From Basidiobolus meristosporus CBS 931.73 (lineage: Eukaryota > Basidiobolomycota > Basidiobolomycetes > Basidiobolales > Basidiobolaceae), in contig MCFE01000316.1 of NCBI GenBank assembly GCA_002104905.1, positions 1-64,000 on the forward strand: 64,000 nucleotides of DNA, written 5' to 3'. Below are positions 1 to 11,063 of the stretch, piece after piece. A program made the position numbers and the translations under genes. Positions within the stretch are counted from its first letter, which is position 1; the number at the start of each line of letters is the position of its first letter. Below the pieces are notes generated by a model, which saw only the letters and a list, made by a program, of their open reading frames with translations, did not search any database and was not told where the DNA came from.

Positions 1-2918
1 GGACTTCCAATTGTCTTATATGGCAAGAAAACTTGACGGTATTTTGACGGCCTCACAGCAAGACTCTAATGACTTTTTCTTGGCAGTATGATGGCCTGCT
101 GCTGGTTCTGTATAATGCTACTTTACCAATTTACCAAATTGTATTTCCTTTTTCTACCTCCCCTTGTGCAATTTATATATTCCGCTGTAGAATCACCTTT
201 CTTTATTTGGTTACCCACTACTACCTTGGGTATTCCACATATAGTTTAAATCAAAAAAACTATGGCCTCCTGCTTACTAACCTCTACAAATGTGCACACC
301 TGCCGCTATTGACCTACTTCTATTACATCAACTTTACAGCTTTTTAGTGTGATACTTGCAAAGTTGCCATATATCTTGTACTGCTGGTAGCATATACATC
401 TAGCAAACATATGCTTGGTTGTTGCCACTTCTGCCATGAATACCTCTTGAACATTGGCAAAGAACTTCTTGGTATTTAGCCAATATATTACTTCTCCCTA
501 CTGGATTCTAGTCCCCCTTATAGGTGTGCTCTGGCTTTTGTTTGTGTGAATTCTGTATTGAATGGTGTAGAAGTTGGCTTGTAACCACAAGAAATCCGGC
601 ATATCTTGGTGGAGTTTTCCTTATAAAAATTAGTTGCTTGTTGCACCCAACCCAATTTTGCATTACTTGACTGATTACCCGCACATTGGGGCTGCTTAGC
701 TTCTTAATGCCATAGGCAAAGGTGTCTCCATGTGCACATTTGTCCTTGGTATTTTCCAACTCTTTCTGGCTGTCCTCCATGTGCCAACTCATCACATCCA
801 TGACAGACTTGAAGGTAATATTCTTGATGAGATTGGGATATGGCAGTACCTGCAACTTGACTTGTCTTCCTATCTCCCCACACATCCACTCCATAGGAAG
901 CTCCCAAAAGGTGAAGCAAGGCCCAATATTCTCCACACACTGTGAAAGATAGAGTAGAGAATGGATACAGTAGCGGCAGTGATCTACGCATTCAGCTTTG
1001 TGTTTGTATTATAGCTGCTCAAATCCCATCACAAACTCCTCACACAACAGCTGTAGATGTGTCAAGTTGGCATTGGTGATCCGCTTCTGGAAAGATATTC
1101 CTACAATGTCCACATATGACTCCCAATGCTTCCAATGTACTCTTGGTAGGAATGGCTTCAGAACACCACTTGAATAAATACATATCCAGTTCATCTAGTT
1201 GTTGCATTTGTATTGTTGCATACGTGTATGAATATTAATTGGAGCTTATAAGAAGTACTTGGGTAGTGGATACTCTATAATATCTTGCCAATTTTTTCAA
1301 ATTTCTCCGGTATCTCAAAGGGCTTGTTTAGCTTGAAATGCCCCATATACAACTTGGTCATCAGTATAGGGATATTGTTGAAAAGCAAATGCATTGCTCT
1401 CAGTGGAAAGCTTTTGCTCCAACAGATACCCTCTATCTTAAGTATCTTGGTTTCCAATTGATTCCATATTCTGGCCTACAGCTTATAGCTTGCCAACTTT
1501 GCTGCAATTGCATGCTTACTTCTGTACATTCTCTCTGTGGAAAGATGATGTTCTTAGTGCTAGTGTTTGGGTAATAATAATGTGTGTGAGTTATGGAGTA
1601 AATCCCCTGGATCTCACACATCTGACAGCAACACCATCCATTGTGCCCAGAAAAACCTGCTATCTTGCTGATGGCTGGGGTATCTCCAATGCAGATAATA
1701 ATATGCGCTTTTGCATGACAGCCATTTACCATTATCCTGCTGGAAAGCATACAAAATTCATCCCGCAACTGATACAGGTAGCTATCCAAATTGGATGGTG
1801 ATTTAGGGCCAGATACCAGTGAGACTACCATTAGATTATTGCTCTGATACTGTAAGATGGGTGGCATATTTAGATTGATGATAATCAGTGGCCAGCAGGA
1901 TTTGCTGGTAGAGTACTTGTTTAATGAGAATCCATCAAGTGCTAAAGCAAAGATGTGGTCATACATACCTTCAAAGTAGCCCTTGCTTCTTAGCTGTTTG
2001 TAATGTTTGCCATCAAATATTTTGGATATGTTTGCACTTAATTGATACTGAGTGTGGTACTGTATAGCTTTGCAATATTTGTTGGACTGCATCAGCTTCC
2101 TCAGATGGGGTATGACTGGAATATATCCGGAGTGTGAACAATGTTTTCTCTAAATGGTGGTGGATTCCTGACAATTTGGACATGTTGCAATGGTAGCTTT
2201 GTTGGATGTGAATGCCATGCAACTGTTAAGACATGCTGGAATCAGGACAGTCTCTGGATCATATGTGGCCAGCCGCATGATGGTTTTCCACTTGTACCAT
2301 GTACCTGGTAAGTTGCATCCTGACATGATTTTGGCAAGAAGTAGTAATAAATCCTCAAAGCCCCCATTACTGATATTAGTGGAAATGTGCTACTTCTCTA
2401 GCCACAACATTATATCACTTACCAGTAGTTGAATCATTCACCAGTAGATGGATTACTGGGCTCACTTGGCTCCATAAAGTATCCTTGGCATTTGTTTCAA
2501 CAGGTGTTGTCTCATTGCATATTGGGATTTGACTGGGCTCATACGTGGTACTGTTGTTAGGGGAGATAGGTTCAAGATCCATCAGTGAACCTTCTTTGTC
2601 AGAGCTATCACTCTGCGTGCCATATTCAGAAGGCTGAGGTGAGCCTGAAGGCATCACAAACTCACCTGACTCAGTTTGCACAAGGTGACAAAGACAGCCA
2701 GGTGCCAATGTAGAAGTATCAACTGGCCAGCAAGATAATGTTGGTACAGTAGTAACCAATGAATGGTCAAATATGACTTGGGTGGCAAACCACTGGCCAT
2801 GATCCTTGTAATACTTCCTATGCTGTCTGCATGCTTCATGGCTGAGAGGCTTGCTACAACAGCCACATGGTCTTTTTTCTCTTCTCCTATGGTGTTGAGT
2901 CAAAGTAGTCTTGTCCAT
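1..2918 (-). pseudogene. Tnp2-family transposase, copy A, frameshifted
   Basis: The family is recognised from the order of conserved blocks on the minus strand. There is an N-terminal Cys/His zinc-binding cluster (RPCGCCSKPLSHE, about 2880-2840). The stretch near 2240-2180 resembles LIPACxNSCMAF followed by CPNCQE. The central core (2092-1433) contains FDGKHYKQL, ALALDGFSLNK, SCWPLIIINLN, VSGPKSPSNLDSYLYQLRDE and CIGDTPAISKIAGFSGHNG followed by the CxxCEIQG motif. The C-terminal region (1194-500) contains NWICIYSSG, NANLTHLQLLCEEF and GPCFTFWELPME. Such proteins cut and paste CACTA/EnSpm elements. The gene is broken: a 19-bp tandem duplication near 2405-2448 shifts the frame compared with copies B and G, and further shifts occur near 1440, 1270 and 1000. 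Whether some breaks are introns cannot be decided here. Confidence 0.8.
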
Positions 2919-3140
2919 GGGGCAAACAGTTTGACCTTCAACAGTGTAACGCTATTATAACACTTTTTAGTCAATACCCATGTGCACTTAAGACAGTCTT
3001 GTATTTGAGAAATTGCACCTACATGAATGTAAGATTCAATGATGACCCACCATAGTAAGCATTATAAATAAAGTTGTGGCACCACATACATATGTATATG
3101 TAACACTATTTCCCCTTTGGTTTGACTCACTTCCATATAT
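2919..3140. promoter_or_regulatory. Shared spacer between divergent transposase and ORF2 (bidirectional promoter)
   Basis: The transposase start (2918, minus) and the ORF2 start (3141, plus) face away from each other across 222 bp. The same spacing and order recur in copies C (11395-11616), D (20960-21168), E (24388-24608) and G (31950-32152). The spacer contains AT-rich TATA-like stretches on both sides, such as TATATGTAACAC near 3093. Its role as a shared promoter is inferred from the layout. Confidence 0.5.
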
Positions 3141-4277
3141 ATGCCACCAAAAAATAAAGCAAAGTTGTCTGGTTCTCAACCAAACCCCACCACTGATGGC
3201 AACAGAAGAATGGTTGGACAACAGCTTGATTTGACATTCAGTGCAACAAGTTGGGCTACATCCAAAAAAGGCCCTGTGGACAGTGTGCCCATTGAAGGTA
3301 ATAATGCAGACTCCTCAGACTCTCAGTCAAGTAGGCAATTGAGAACCTCTGCAGAGCCACAAGCTGACCATTATGCTCAGGCAGATAAGAATGTAGCAAA
3401 CGCAGTACCCTCTGCTGAAGATCAGCAAGTGGCCACAATAACATCACCACCACCCATATTAGCAAGTATGTTGTCAGCTCATACCAAAGCATTAATGAAG
3501 CAATTAGGTGCAGTAGCTGATAGGATAGATGCAATGGCCCAGAGAAATCAGGAAGTAGTCCATAAACAGGATGAGCGGATAATACTTGTGGAGCAATCAA
3601 TATCCCAGGTAGAGAAAGCAGTATCTTTGCTGCAAAGAAGGAACTCAAGTAGCTCAATGTCACAGCAAAGAATTGAGCCATTTCCCAATGTAACAGCAGA
3701 GGAACAACATACAGTCCTTGAAGCACAACAACAGTGCCCAAAGATAAAGCCCACAGAAAAACCTATCACAGCACGGGAGGGAGACAATGTGATGTTTATA
3801 CCAAAGCCTAAAAATCAAAAGACATTGAAGATCTGTGAAGCCATTGAGTGCAATAATGAAGAGTGGGCTAATATACAAGAGGCTGTCAGAAGTCTAGCAC
3901 ACCATCAACTTGAGGCCGGCATACTATGGGACCATCAGGAACTCAAGGCCAAGCAGAATGCACTTGACTTGTTCCATGAGCATTATCCTGGATTCAAATG
4001 GACAAACAGATTTTGGGCCAGCATTGGTATGCTAAGAAAGTATCTTAAGAATAGCAGAAACTATCAAAGGCAGAAGAACAAGGGTGCCATGGCTAAAAAC
4101 CAGTGGCTTCCTCAGGAGCCTGTTACAAGCAGGGCCAAAAGCTCCAGACAAGCATCAAAGAGACGTCAGGCAGCTGGAAGAGTGCCAATTAAGGACAAGC
4201 AAAGTAGTAGTGGAAGACCTGGCAGTGATAGAGGAAAATGTAAAGGGAAAAATGTCTACCCAAGCCTGAGACAGTGA
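3141..4277 (+). CDS. Transposon accessory protein ORF2, N-terminal part (copy A)
   Basis: This 378-residue frame starts with MPPKNKAKLSGSQ and is the best preserved copy of a protein found beside every large Tnp2 copy in the window. Residues 1-100 are polar and low in complexity. About residues 105-175 form a likely coiled coil (LSAHTKALMKQLGAV, QDERIILVEQSISQVEKAV). About 225-310 is the most constant part (ECNNEEWANIQEAVRSLA, LFHEHYPGFKWTNRFWASIG). The last 70 residues are strongly basic and could bind DNA. I do not recognise a named family. By analogy with two-gene CACTA elements of plants (TnpA/TnpD), it may bind the element ends or regulate the transposase; that is inference. The frame ends 120 bp before the next one, so the two may be one gene split by an intron or a frameshift. 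Confidence 0.65.
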   Translation: MPPKNKAKLSGSQPNPTTDGNRRMVGQQLDLTFSATSWATSKKGPVDSVPIEGNNADSSDSQSSRQLRTSAEPQADHYAQADKNVANAVPSAEDQQVATITSPPPILASMLSAHTKALMKQLGAVADRIDAMAQRNQEVVHKQDERIILVEQSISQVEKAVSLLQRRNSSSSMSQQRIEPFPNVTAEEQHTVLEAQQQCPKIKPTEKPITAREGDNVMFIPKPKNQKTLKICEAIECNNEEWANIQEAVRSLAHHQLEAGILWDHQELKAKQNALDLFHEHYPGFKWTNRFWASIGMLRKYLKNSRNYQRQKNKGAMAKNQWLPQEPVTSRAKSSRQASKRRQAAGRVPIKDKQSSSGRPGSDRGKCKGKNVYPSLRQ

Positions 4278-4397
4278 GGTATGCAAAAAAAACTGCAGTT
4301 CTTGCCAATTACCACCGCAAGCCAGGAACAGACTGAATCCCATCATAGTCAAGAAGAATTACCAACAGGAAAACAGCTGTTCTCATAAGAGTTAGAA

Positions 4398-4949
4398 GTG
4401 CAGCCAGTTGAACTACACTCCAGCAAGGTAGATGAGTTTGCTGAAAAAGGCAATTTGTCTACCACAGCCTCCACAGCCTCCACAGCCTCCACAGCCTCCA
4501 TTGTTGACAGAGTGGAGATCCCACTGACAGACAAGGCTACAACATCAAGAGCTCAAAAGACTAACACAATGCCTTCAGTGGAGTTTTGGAACACTAATAG
4601 GCACACCAAGAGGTTGCAGCACTTCTTCAAGAGCAGTGCTCAAGAAAATGCACTGGTATATTGCAAAGATTTATTGCAAAAACTGGCAGATGAAGAGGTA
4701 GACCTTGCAGTGCCGGTTGAAGAACAGGATGTGTGGAAACCAGTGATTGAGCAGTGGCATAAAGCAGTTGGGTTCCCACCAAAGTTGTGGAACCAGAGCG
4801 TTACAGCAGAAATACTTATTGAGTGGTGGATTTTAATGGAGCTACTTATTGAGTGTGGGGTTGGGCTTAATGTTAGTGTAGGGTATAGAGACTTGTATAG
4901 GTCAATACAATTGGCAATTGAGGTACAACTGAAGTTTCAACGGAAATAA
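4398..4949 (+). CDS. Transposon accessory protein ORF2, C-terminal part (copy A)
   Basis: This 183-residue frame follows the N-terminal part in the same orientation in copies A, C, D and E. It contains FWNTNRHTKRLQHFFKSSAQ, then an acidic stretch, then VEQWH/KAVGFPPKLW and the conserved end GYRDLYRSIQLAIEVQL. It carries a TAS tripeptide repeat near its start that is expanded only in this copy. No known domain is recognised. The matching order in all copies suggests it is the second exon or C-terminal domain of ORF2 rather than an independent gene. Copy C also keeps a sequence between the two parts (12660-12990) with a second basic block, so the protein may originally have been about 600 residues or more. 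Confidence 0.55.
   Translation: MQPVELHSSKVDEFAEKGNLSTTASTASTASTASIVDRVEIPLTDKATTSRAQKTNTMPSVEFWNTNRHTKRLQHFFKSSAQENALVYCKDLLQKLADEEVDLAVPVEEQDVWKPVIEQWHKAVGFPPKLWNQSVTAEILIEWWILMELLIECGVGLNVSVGYRDLYRSIQLAIEVQLKFQRK
4462..4500 (+). repeat. 9-bp minisatellite coding Thr-Ala-Ser
   Basis: The unit CCACAGCCT is repeated four times in tandem, followed by CCA. It is in frame with the ORF2 C-terminal part and adds repeated TAS tripeptides. The matching place in copy E (26201-26215) and fragment L (41965-41980) has about one to two units, so the expansion is specific to copy A. Confidence 0.85.
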
Positions 4950-5280
4950 ATCAATTTGTACGCACAAAAAGTAAGAGAAATGGTTGAGTTAGGAAGTAAG
5001 GGGTGTGAAAAAGAGGCAATAGCCAATCAATTCACACAAATGTAGGAGGCAATAGAGTGTCCAGGATTGGAAAGTGAGCAAATTAGCAGGGAACCAATAA
5101 AAAGCCACTTATACATTGTTGTGATGAAAAATTTTGACAAAGTTTTTTGTGAAATCTGGGGTGCAATTATTTTTCAATGGTCTCTGGATGGTGTCCTAAC
5201 AAGATCAGTGCCTCTCAGCCATGGGACATTAACTTTGTGATTACCTCTTGACAGGATTATCTCAATAATTTTTCATAGAG

Positions 5281-6795
5281 ATTATCTTGCTGGCCAGTTG
5301 ATACTGCTATATTGGCACCAGGCTGTCTTTGTCACCTTGCACAAACTGGGTCAGGTGAGTTTATGATGCCTTTAGGCTCACCTCAGCCTTCTGAATATGG
5401 CACGCAGAGTGATAGATCAGATGAAGAAGGTTCACTGATGGATTGTGAGCCTATCTCCCCTGACAGCAGTACCATTTATGAGCCTGGTCACATCCCAATA
5501 TTTAATAAGACATCAATCATTGAAACAAATGTCAAGGATACTTTATGGAGCCAAGTGAGCCCAGTAATTCAACTACTGGTAAGTGATATAATGTTGTGGC
5601 TAGAGAAGTAGCACATTTCCACTAATATCAGTAATGGGGGCTTTGAGGATTTATTACTACTTCTTGCCAAAATCATTCCAGGATGCAACTTGCCATGTAC
5701 ATGGTACAAGTGGGCAACTGTTATACAGCTGGCAACATATGATACAGAGACTGTCCTGATTCCAGCATGTGTTAACAGTTGCATGGCATTTGCATCCAAA
5801 AATACTACCATTGCAACATGTCCAAATTGTTACAAATCCACCACCATTGAGGGAAAACATCATTCACACTCCTGATATATTCCAGTAATTCCCCATCTAA
5901 GGAAGCTGATGCAGTCCAACAGTTATTGCAAAGCTATATAATACTACATTCAGTATCAATCAAGCACAAACATATCCAATACATTCAATGGCAAACATTA
6001 CAACCAACTGAGATGCAAGAGCTACTTTGAAGGTATGTATGACCATGCCTTTGCCTAAGCACTTGATGGATCCTCATTGAACAAGTACTCTACCAGCAAA
6101 TTCTACTAGTCACTGGTTCTCATCATTCTGAATCTGCTGCCCATCCTGCAGTATCAGAGCAATAATCTGATGGTAGTGTTGCTGGTATCTGAGCCTAAGT
6201 CACCATCCAACCAGAATAGCTACCTGTATCAGTTGCGGGATGAATCTTGTATGCTTTCCAGCAGGATAAAGGTAAATGGCCATCATGTAAAAGTGCATAT
6301 TACAATCTTCATTGGAGATACCCCAGCCATCAGTAAGAGAGCAGGTTTTTCCAAGCACAATGGATGGTATTACTGCCAAATGTGTGAGATCCAGGGGATT
6401 TACTCCATAACTCACACACATTATTATTACCCAAACACCAGCACTAAGAACATCATCTTTCCACAGAGAGAATGTACAGAAGTCAGCGTGCAGTTCCAGC
6501 AAAGTTGGCAAGTTATAAGCCATTGGGCAGAATATGGGATCAATTGGAAACTGGAGATACTGAAGATAGAGGGTATGTGTTGGAGCAAATGCCTTCCATT
6601 GGGAGCAATGCATTTGCTTTTCATCAATATCCAAATACTGATGACCAAGTTGTACATTGAGCATTTCAGGCTAAATGAGCCCTTCAAGATACTGGAAAAT
6701 TTGAAAGAATTGGCAAGATACTACAGAATATTTACTACCCTAAGTACTTCTCATGGACTCCAATCAATATTTATATGCATACACAACAATACAAA
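5281..6795 (+). pseudogene. Tnp2 transposase, copy B, 5' half (split by copy C)
   Basis: The transposase runs on the plus strand from an internal point (LPWPVDT-like block just upstream of APGCLCHLAQTGSGEF at 5312) to 6795. Readable blocks include GTQSDRSDEEGS, NGGFEDLLLLLAKI (about 5637), LIPACVNSCMAF, CPNCYKS, and the core 6170-6916 with VSEPKSPSNQNSYLYQLRDE, GDTPAISKRAGFSKHNG and YCQMCEIQG. Reading is interrupted at 6793-6795 (AAA), where copy C begins. It resumes at 13635 with AAATGCAAAGACTGG, which matches the uninterrupted sequence in copies C and G. The start of B lies before the window, beyond copy A. Confidence 0.8.
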
Positions 6796-9317
6796 CCCTA
6801 TGAAAATAATTTGGTCCCACAGGTGGATCCAATCTGGAATAGTTGTCAAGATCCTGTTTAGAGACCATCATAATAACAGCAGCTTGGAATTAGTGACCCT
6901 CCCAACAATCTTATGAAAAGATCATGAGGGTGTTTTGCTAACTTTACAACCAAATAAAGGGATAATACTTGACAATATTTGCATGGTATTGTTGGGGTCT
7001 TTCAGCGCTCTATAACTATTTTATGTGGATCCAGTTGGCCAGGACTTCCCATTGCCTTATATGGCAAGAAACTTGATAGTATTTTGATGGCCTCACAGCA
7101 CAACTCTGATGGCATTATATTGGCAGTATAATGGCCTACTGCTGGTTCTGTATACTGCTACTGTACCAATTTACCAAATGGTATTTTCTTTTTCTACCTC
7201 CCCTTGTGCAATTCATATATTCCACTGTAGAATCACCTTTCTTTATTTGCTTACCCACTACTACCTTGGGTATTCCACATAGAGTTTGAATCAAAAAAAC
7301 ATGGCCTCCTGCTTACTAACCTCTACAAATGCGCACACCTGCCACTATTGACCTACTTCTATCACCTCAACTTTACGGCTTTTTAGTGTGATACTTGCAA
7401 AGTTGCCATATACCTTGCACAGCTGGTAACATATATATCTTACAAATATATGCTTGGTTGTTGCCACTTCTGCCATGAATACCTCCTGAATATTTGCAAA
7501 GAACTTCTTGGTATTTAGCCAATGTATTACTTCTCCCTACTGGATTCTAGTCCCCCTTATAGGTGTGCTCTGGCTTTTGTTTGTGTGAATTCCATATTGA
7601 ATGGTGTAGATGTTGGCTTGTGGCTATGAAAAATCCAGTATATCTTGGTAGAGTTTTTCTGATAAAAATTAGTTGCTTGTTGCACCCAACCCAACTTTGC
7701 ATTACTTAACTGATTACCCATGCATTGGGGCTGCATAGCTTCTTAATGCCATAGGCATAGGTGTCTTCATGTGCACATTTGTCCTTGGTATTTTCCAACT
7801 CTTTCTGGCTGTCCTCCATGTGCCAACTCATCACATCCATGAAGGACTTGAAGGTAATATTCTTGATGAGATAGGGATATGGTAGTAACTGCAACTTGAC
7901 TTGTCTTCCTATCTCCCCACACATCTGCTCCATAGGAAACTCCCAAAAGGTGAAGCAAGGCCCAATATTCTCCACACACCATGCAAGATGGAGTAGAAAA
8001 TGGATACAGTAGTGGCAGAGATCTACACATTCAGCTTTATGTTTGTTATATAGCCGCTCCAATCTTGTCACAAACTCCTCACACAACAGCTGCAGATGTG
8101 TCAAGTTGGCATTGGTGATCCGCTTCTGGAAAAGTATTCTTACAATGTCCACATATGACCCTCAATGCTACTAATGTACTCTTGGTAGGAATGGCTTCAG
8201 AACACCTCCTGAATAAATACATATCCAGTTCATCCAGTGTTTGCATTTGTGTTGTTGCATATGCATATGAATGTTAATTGGAGCCCATGAGAAGTACTCA
8301 GGGTAGTGGATACTTGGTAGTTTATTGCCAATTCTTTCAAATTTCTCCAGTATCTCAAAGGGCTCATTTAGCTTGAAATGCCCCATGTACAACTTGGTTG
8401 TCAGTATAGGGATATTGTTGAAAAGCAAATGCATTGCTCCTAGTGGAAAGCTTTTGCTCCAACAGATACCCTCCATCTTAAGTATCTCCAGTTTCCAGTT
8501 GATTCCATATTCTGGCCAATGGCTTATAGCTTGCCAACTTTGCTGCAATTGCATGCTTGCTTCTGTACATTTTCTCTGTGGAAAGATGATGCTCTTAGTG
8601 CTGGTGTTTGGGTAATAATAATGTGTGTGAGTTATGGAGTAAATCCCCTGGATCTCACACATTTGACAGCAATACTGTCCATTGTGCCCAGAAAAACCTG
8701 CTATCTTGCTGATGGCTGGGGTATCTCCAATGAAGATAGTAATATGCGCTTTTACATGATGGCCATTTACCTTTATCCTGCTGGAAAGCATACAAAATTC
8801 ATCCCGCAACTGATACAGGTAGCTATCCTGGTTGGATGGTGACTCTGGCTCAGATACCAGCAACACTATCATCAGATTATATCTCTGATACTGTAGGATG
8901 GGTGGCAAACTCAGAATGATGAGAACCAGTGGCCAGTAGGATTTGCTGGTAGAGTACTTGTTTAATGAGAATTCATCAAGTGCTTAGGCAAAGGCATGGT
9001 CATACATACCTTCAAAGTAGCTCTTGCATCTTAGCTGTTTGTAATGTCTACCATTGAAAATATTGGATATGTTTGCGCTTGATTAATATTAAGTGCGGTA
9101 CTGTATAGCTTTGCAATATTTGTTGGACTGCATCAGCTTCCTTAGATGGGGAATTACCGGAATATATCAGGAGTGGTAATGATGTTGTCCCTCAATGGTG
9201 GTGGATTCCTAGCAATTTGGACATATTGCAATGGTAGTAATTTTGGATGTGAATGCCATGCAACTGTTAACACATGCTTGAATCAGGACAGTCTCTGGAT
9301 CATATGTTGCCAGTTGC

Positions 9318-10397
9318 TGTGGTGGTGTATAAGTCCAAGGGAGAGATACTTACAACACTTCTCTAGTGTTTTGTGAGTGGGGTGTTCACTGGGTGCAATA
9401 ACCTCTGGCAAAAGCATGCTAGGAATACTTGGGTTCTGTCTTTAATATAATGTGATGGGGAATAAAGCCACAAGCTTGTCAGGGGAAAACTAATGAGCTA
9501 CAATCCCCAACTTAGGTGGCATCTTAACAAAAGTATGTGCTGGGTTCAGCATCCTTTGAGATGACAGTGTACTAAAGCTTCCAGAGTCAAAACAACTGTA
9601 AACTCCACCAGCAGTGACTTGATAAGAATGCAGCATTGACCAATAGTTACAAAGACAGAAAAGTATCTTTGCCTGTACAAGAACAAACTTGGGAAACAAT
9701 CAAATATAACAAAAGATACCTACTCAGAGTAGATTAGTGAGATCACCGCTACCTATCACCACTACTTTCTGACTCAGACCTGACAATACTCCCAGGAAAC
9801 TGTGCTGACAGCCAATTGACCTTGGAGGCACTACTTGTGAGGAATACTCAGAGTAGGTATATTCTATTATATTTGATTGTTTTCCCAAGTTTGTTCTTGT
9901 ACAGGCAAAGATACTTTTCAGTCTTTGTAACTATTGGTCAAAGCTCCATTCTTATAAAGTCACTGTTGGTGGAGTTTACAGTTGTTTTGACTTTGGAAGC
10001 TTTAGTACATTGTCATCTCAAAGGATATTGAAGCCATTATAAACTTTTGTTAAGATGCCAACTAAGTTGCGGATTGTAGTTCAATAGTTTTCCCTTGACA
10101 AGCTTGAGGCTTTAGCACCCTTCACATTAGATTAGACAAAAGATCCAGTATTCCTAGCAAGCTCTTGTCAGAGGTCATTGTACACAGTGGACACCCCACA
10201 CACATTCACACTTGAGAAGTGTTGGCCATATTTTGCCCTTTGGACTTATACACCACCACACCGGCTTATGGGATAGTACTGATCAGGTAAGACAAATGGG
10301 ATAAAACTAAAATAAGTGTAGTAGAGAAAATAGGAAAATAGAAAATATAGGAATGAGCACATCTGTCAGTGGGTGTCACTGTGAACCCACTATACCT
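9318..10397. mobile_element. Rearranged Ty3/gypsy 3'-end fragment with large inverted repeat
   Basis: Copy C's transposase breaks off after GCCAGTTGC (about 9317) and resumes at CATGATGGTT (about 10398). The inserted ~1.08 kb contains two inverted arms of about 400 bp (next entry). Both arms match the integrase tail and the sequence beside the LTR of Ty3 element 1 at 15,690-16,170. The last ~135 bp (10262-10397) match the LTR of that element at 15,110-15,240 in reverse orientation. The insert is therefore not a standard solo LTR but a rearranged Ty3 derivative. No clear target duplication could be read. Confidence 0.7.
9328..10262. repeat. Inverted repeat, arms about 400 bp
   Basis: The left arm (about 9328-9730) is the reverse complement of the right arm (about 9836-10262), with scattered substitutions and small gaps. 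Examples are GAACAAACTTGGGAAACAAT at 9680 against its complement near 9881-9900, and AAACAACTGTAAACTCCACC at 9591 against its complement near 9980. About 105 bp separates the arms. RNA across it could fold into a long hairpin. Confidence 0.75.
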
Positions 10398-10692
10398 CAT
10401 GATGGTTATACACTTGTACCGTGTACATAGTAAGTTGCATCCTGGTATGATTTTGGCAAGAAGTAGTAATAAATCCTCAAAGCCCCCATTACTGGTATTA
10501 ATGGAAACACACCACCTCTCTAGCCACAACATTACATCATTCTCCAGTAGATGGACTACTGGGCTTGCTTGGCTCCATAAAGTATCCTTGGCATTATATC
10601 AACTGGTATTGTCTCATTGCATATAGGGACTTGACTGGGCACATACATGGTACTGTTGTTAGGGGAGATGGGCACAAAATCCATCAGTGAAC

Positions 10693-11063
10693 TGTTGCAA
10701 TTTAAGAAGTGATTTGGATATAAGGAACTTATCAAGAAATAGTGATAATAGTTGAACTGTTGTTTATTCATAAAGAAGCTCAGTATTTATACCTTTGTAG
10801 AAGTAATACAGCTGCAACACTAAGTAGGGAGGGTTTCTCAATATTCAGGAGCATTCTGTAACAGTTTCAGGGTTAGTACATAATGTTTGGTAATAGTGCT
10901 AATTTGATCCTGACTATAGGGGAATAATCATAAGATCATATATCTGGAGAAAGTGGCAAAGTTAAGGTGGTAAATGAGTCCTACAGTGTGACTAAGACTA
11001 GGCTAGAATTGTTAAGTAAATTTTTAGCTGCTGAATGATACCAAATAGTTCAATATTTCAACA
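10693..11063 (-). repeat. Copia-type solo LTR (371 bp) with 5-bp target duplication
   Basis: The segment begins TGTTGCAATTT and ends ATATTTCAACA, so it is bounded by TGTTG...CAACA. The 5-bp sequence TGAAC flanks it on both sides (10688-10692 and 11064-11068). Removing it and one TGAAC restores the transposase sequence seen in copy A (CAGTGAACCTTCTTTG). It matches the LTRs beside Copia gag at 28,380-28,577 and 35,744-36,010; their gag lies on the minus strand, so the LTR is assigned minus. It is the product of LTR-LTR recombination after a full insertion. Confidence 0.9.

Larger units (their letters stand above)
1..5280 (-). mobile_element. Tnp2 (CACTA/EnSpm-like) transposon copy A, left end outside window
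   Basis: Base 1 corresponds to a point about 245 bp inside the left end of copy C, so only the extreme left end is missing. The element holds a transposase gene on the minus strand, a 222-bp spacer and ORF2 on the plus strand. It ends at 5280 with TTTTTCATAGAG, a slightly decayed form of the family end TTTTTCATAGGG. Immediately after it, at ATTATCTTGCTGG, the transposase of another copy (B) continues in the opposite orientation, so A was inserted into B. The other flank that would prove the ATT target duplication is outside the window. Confidence 0.75.

Noticed and set aside
2403-2415. GTAAGT-like donor at the end of the copy A transposase N-terminal frame (an intron start)
   Set aside because: Other copies read through the same sequence in frame (LLVSDIMLWLEK, VMLWLERW), so the stop in A is explained by the 19-bp duplication.
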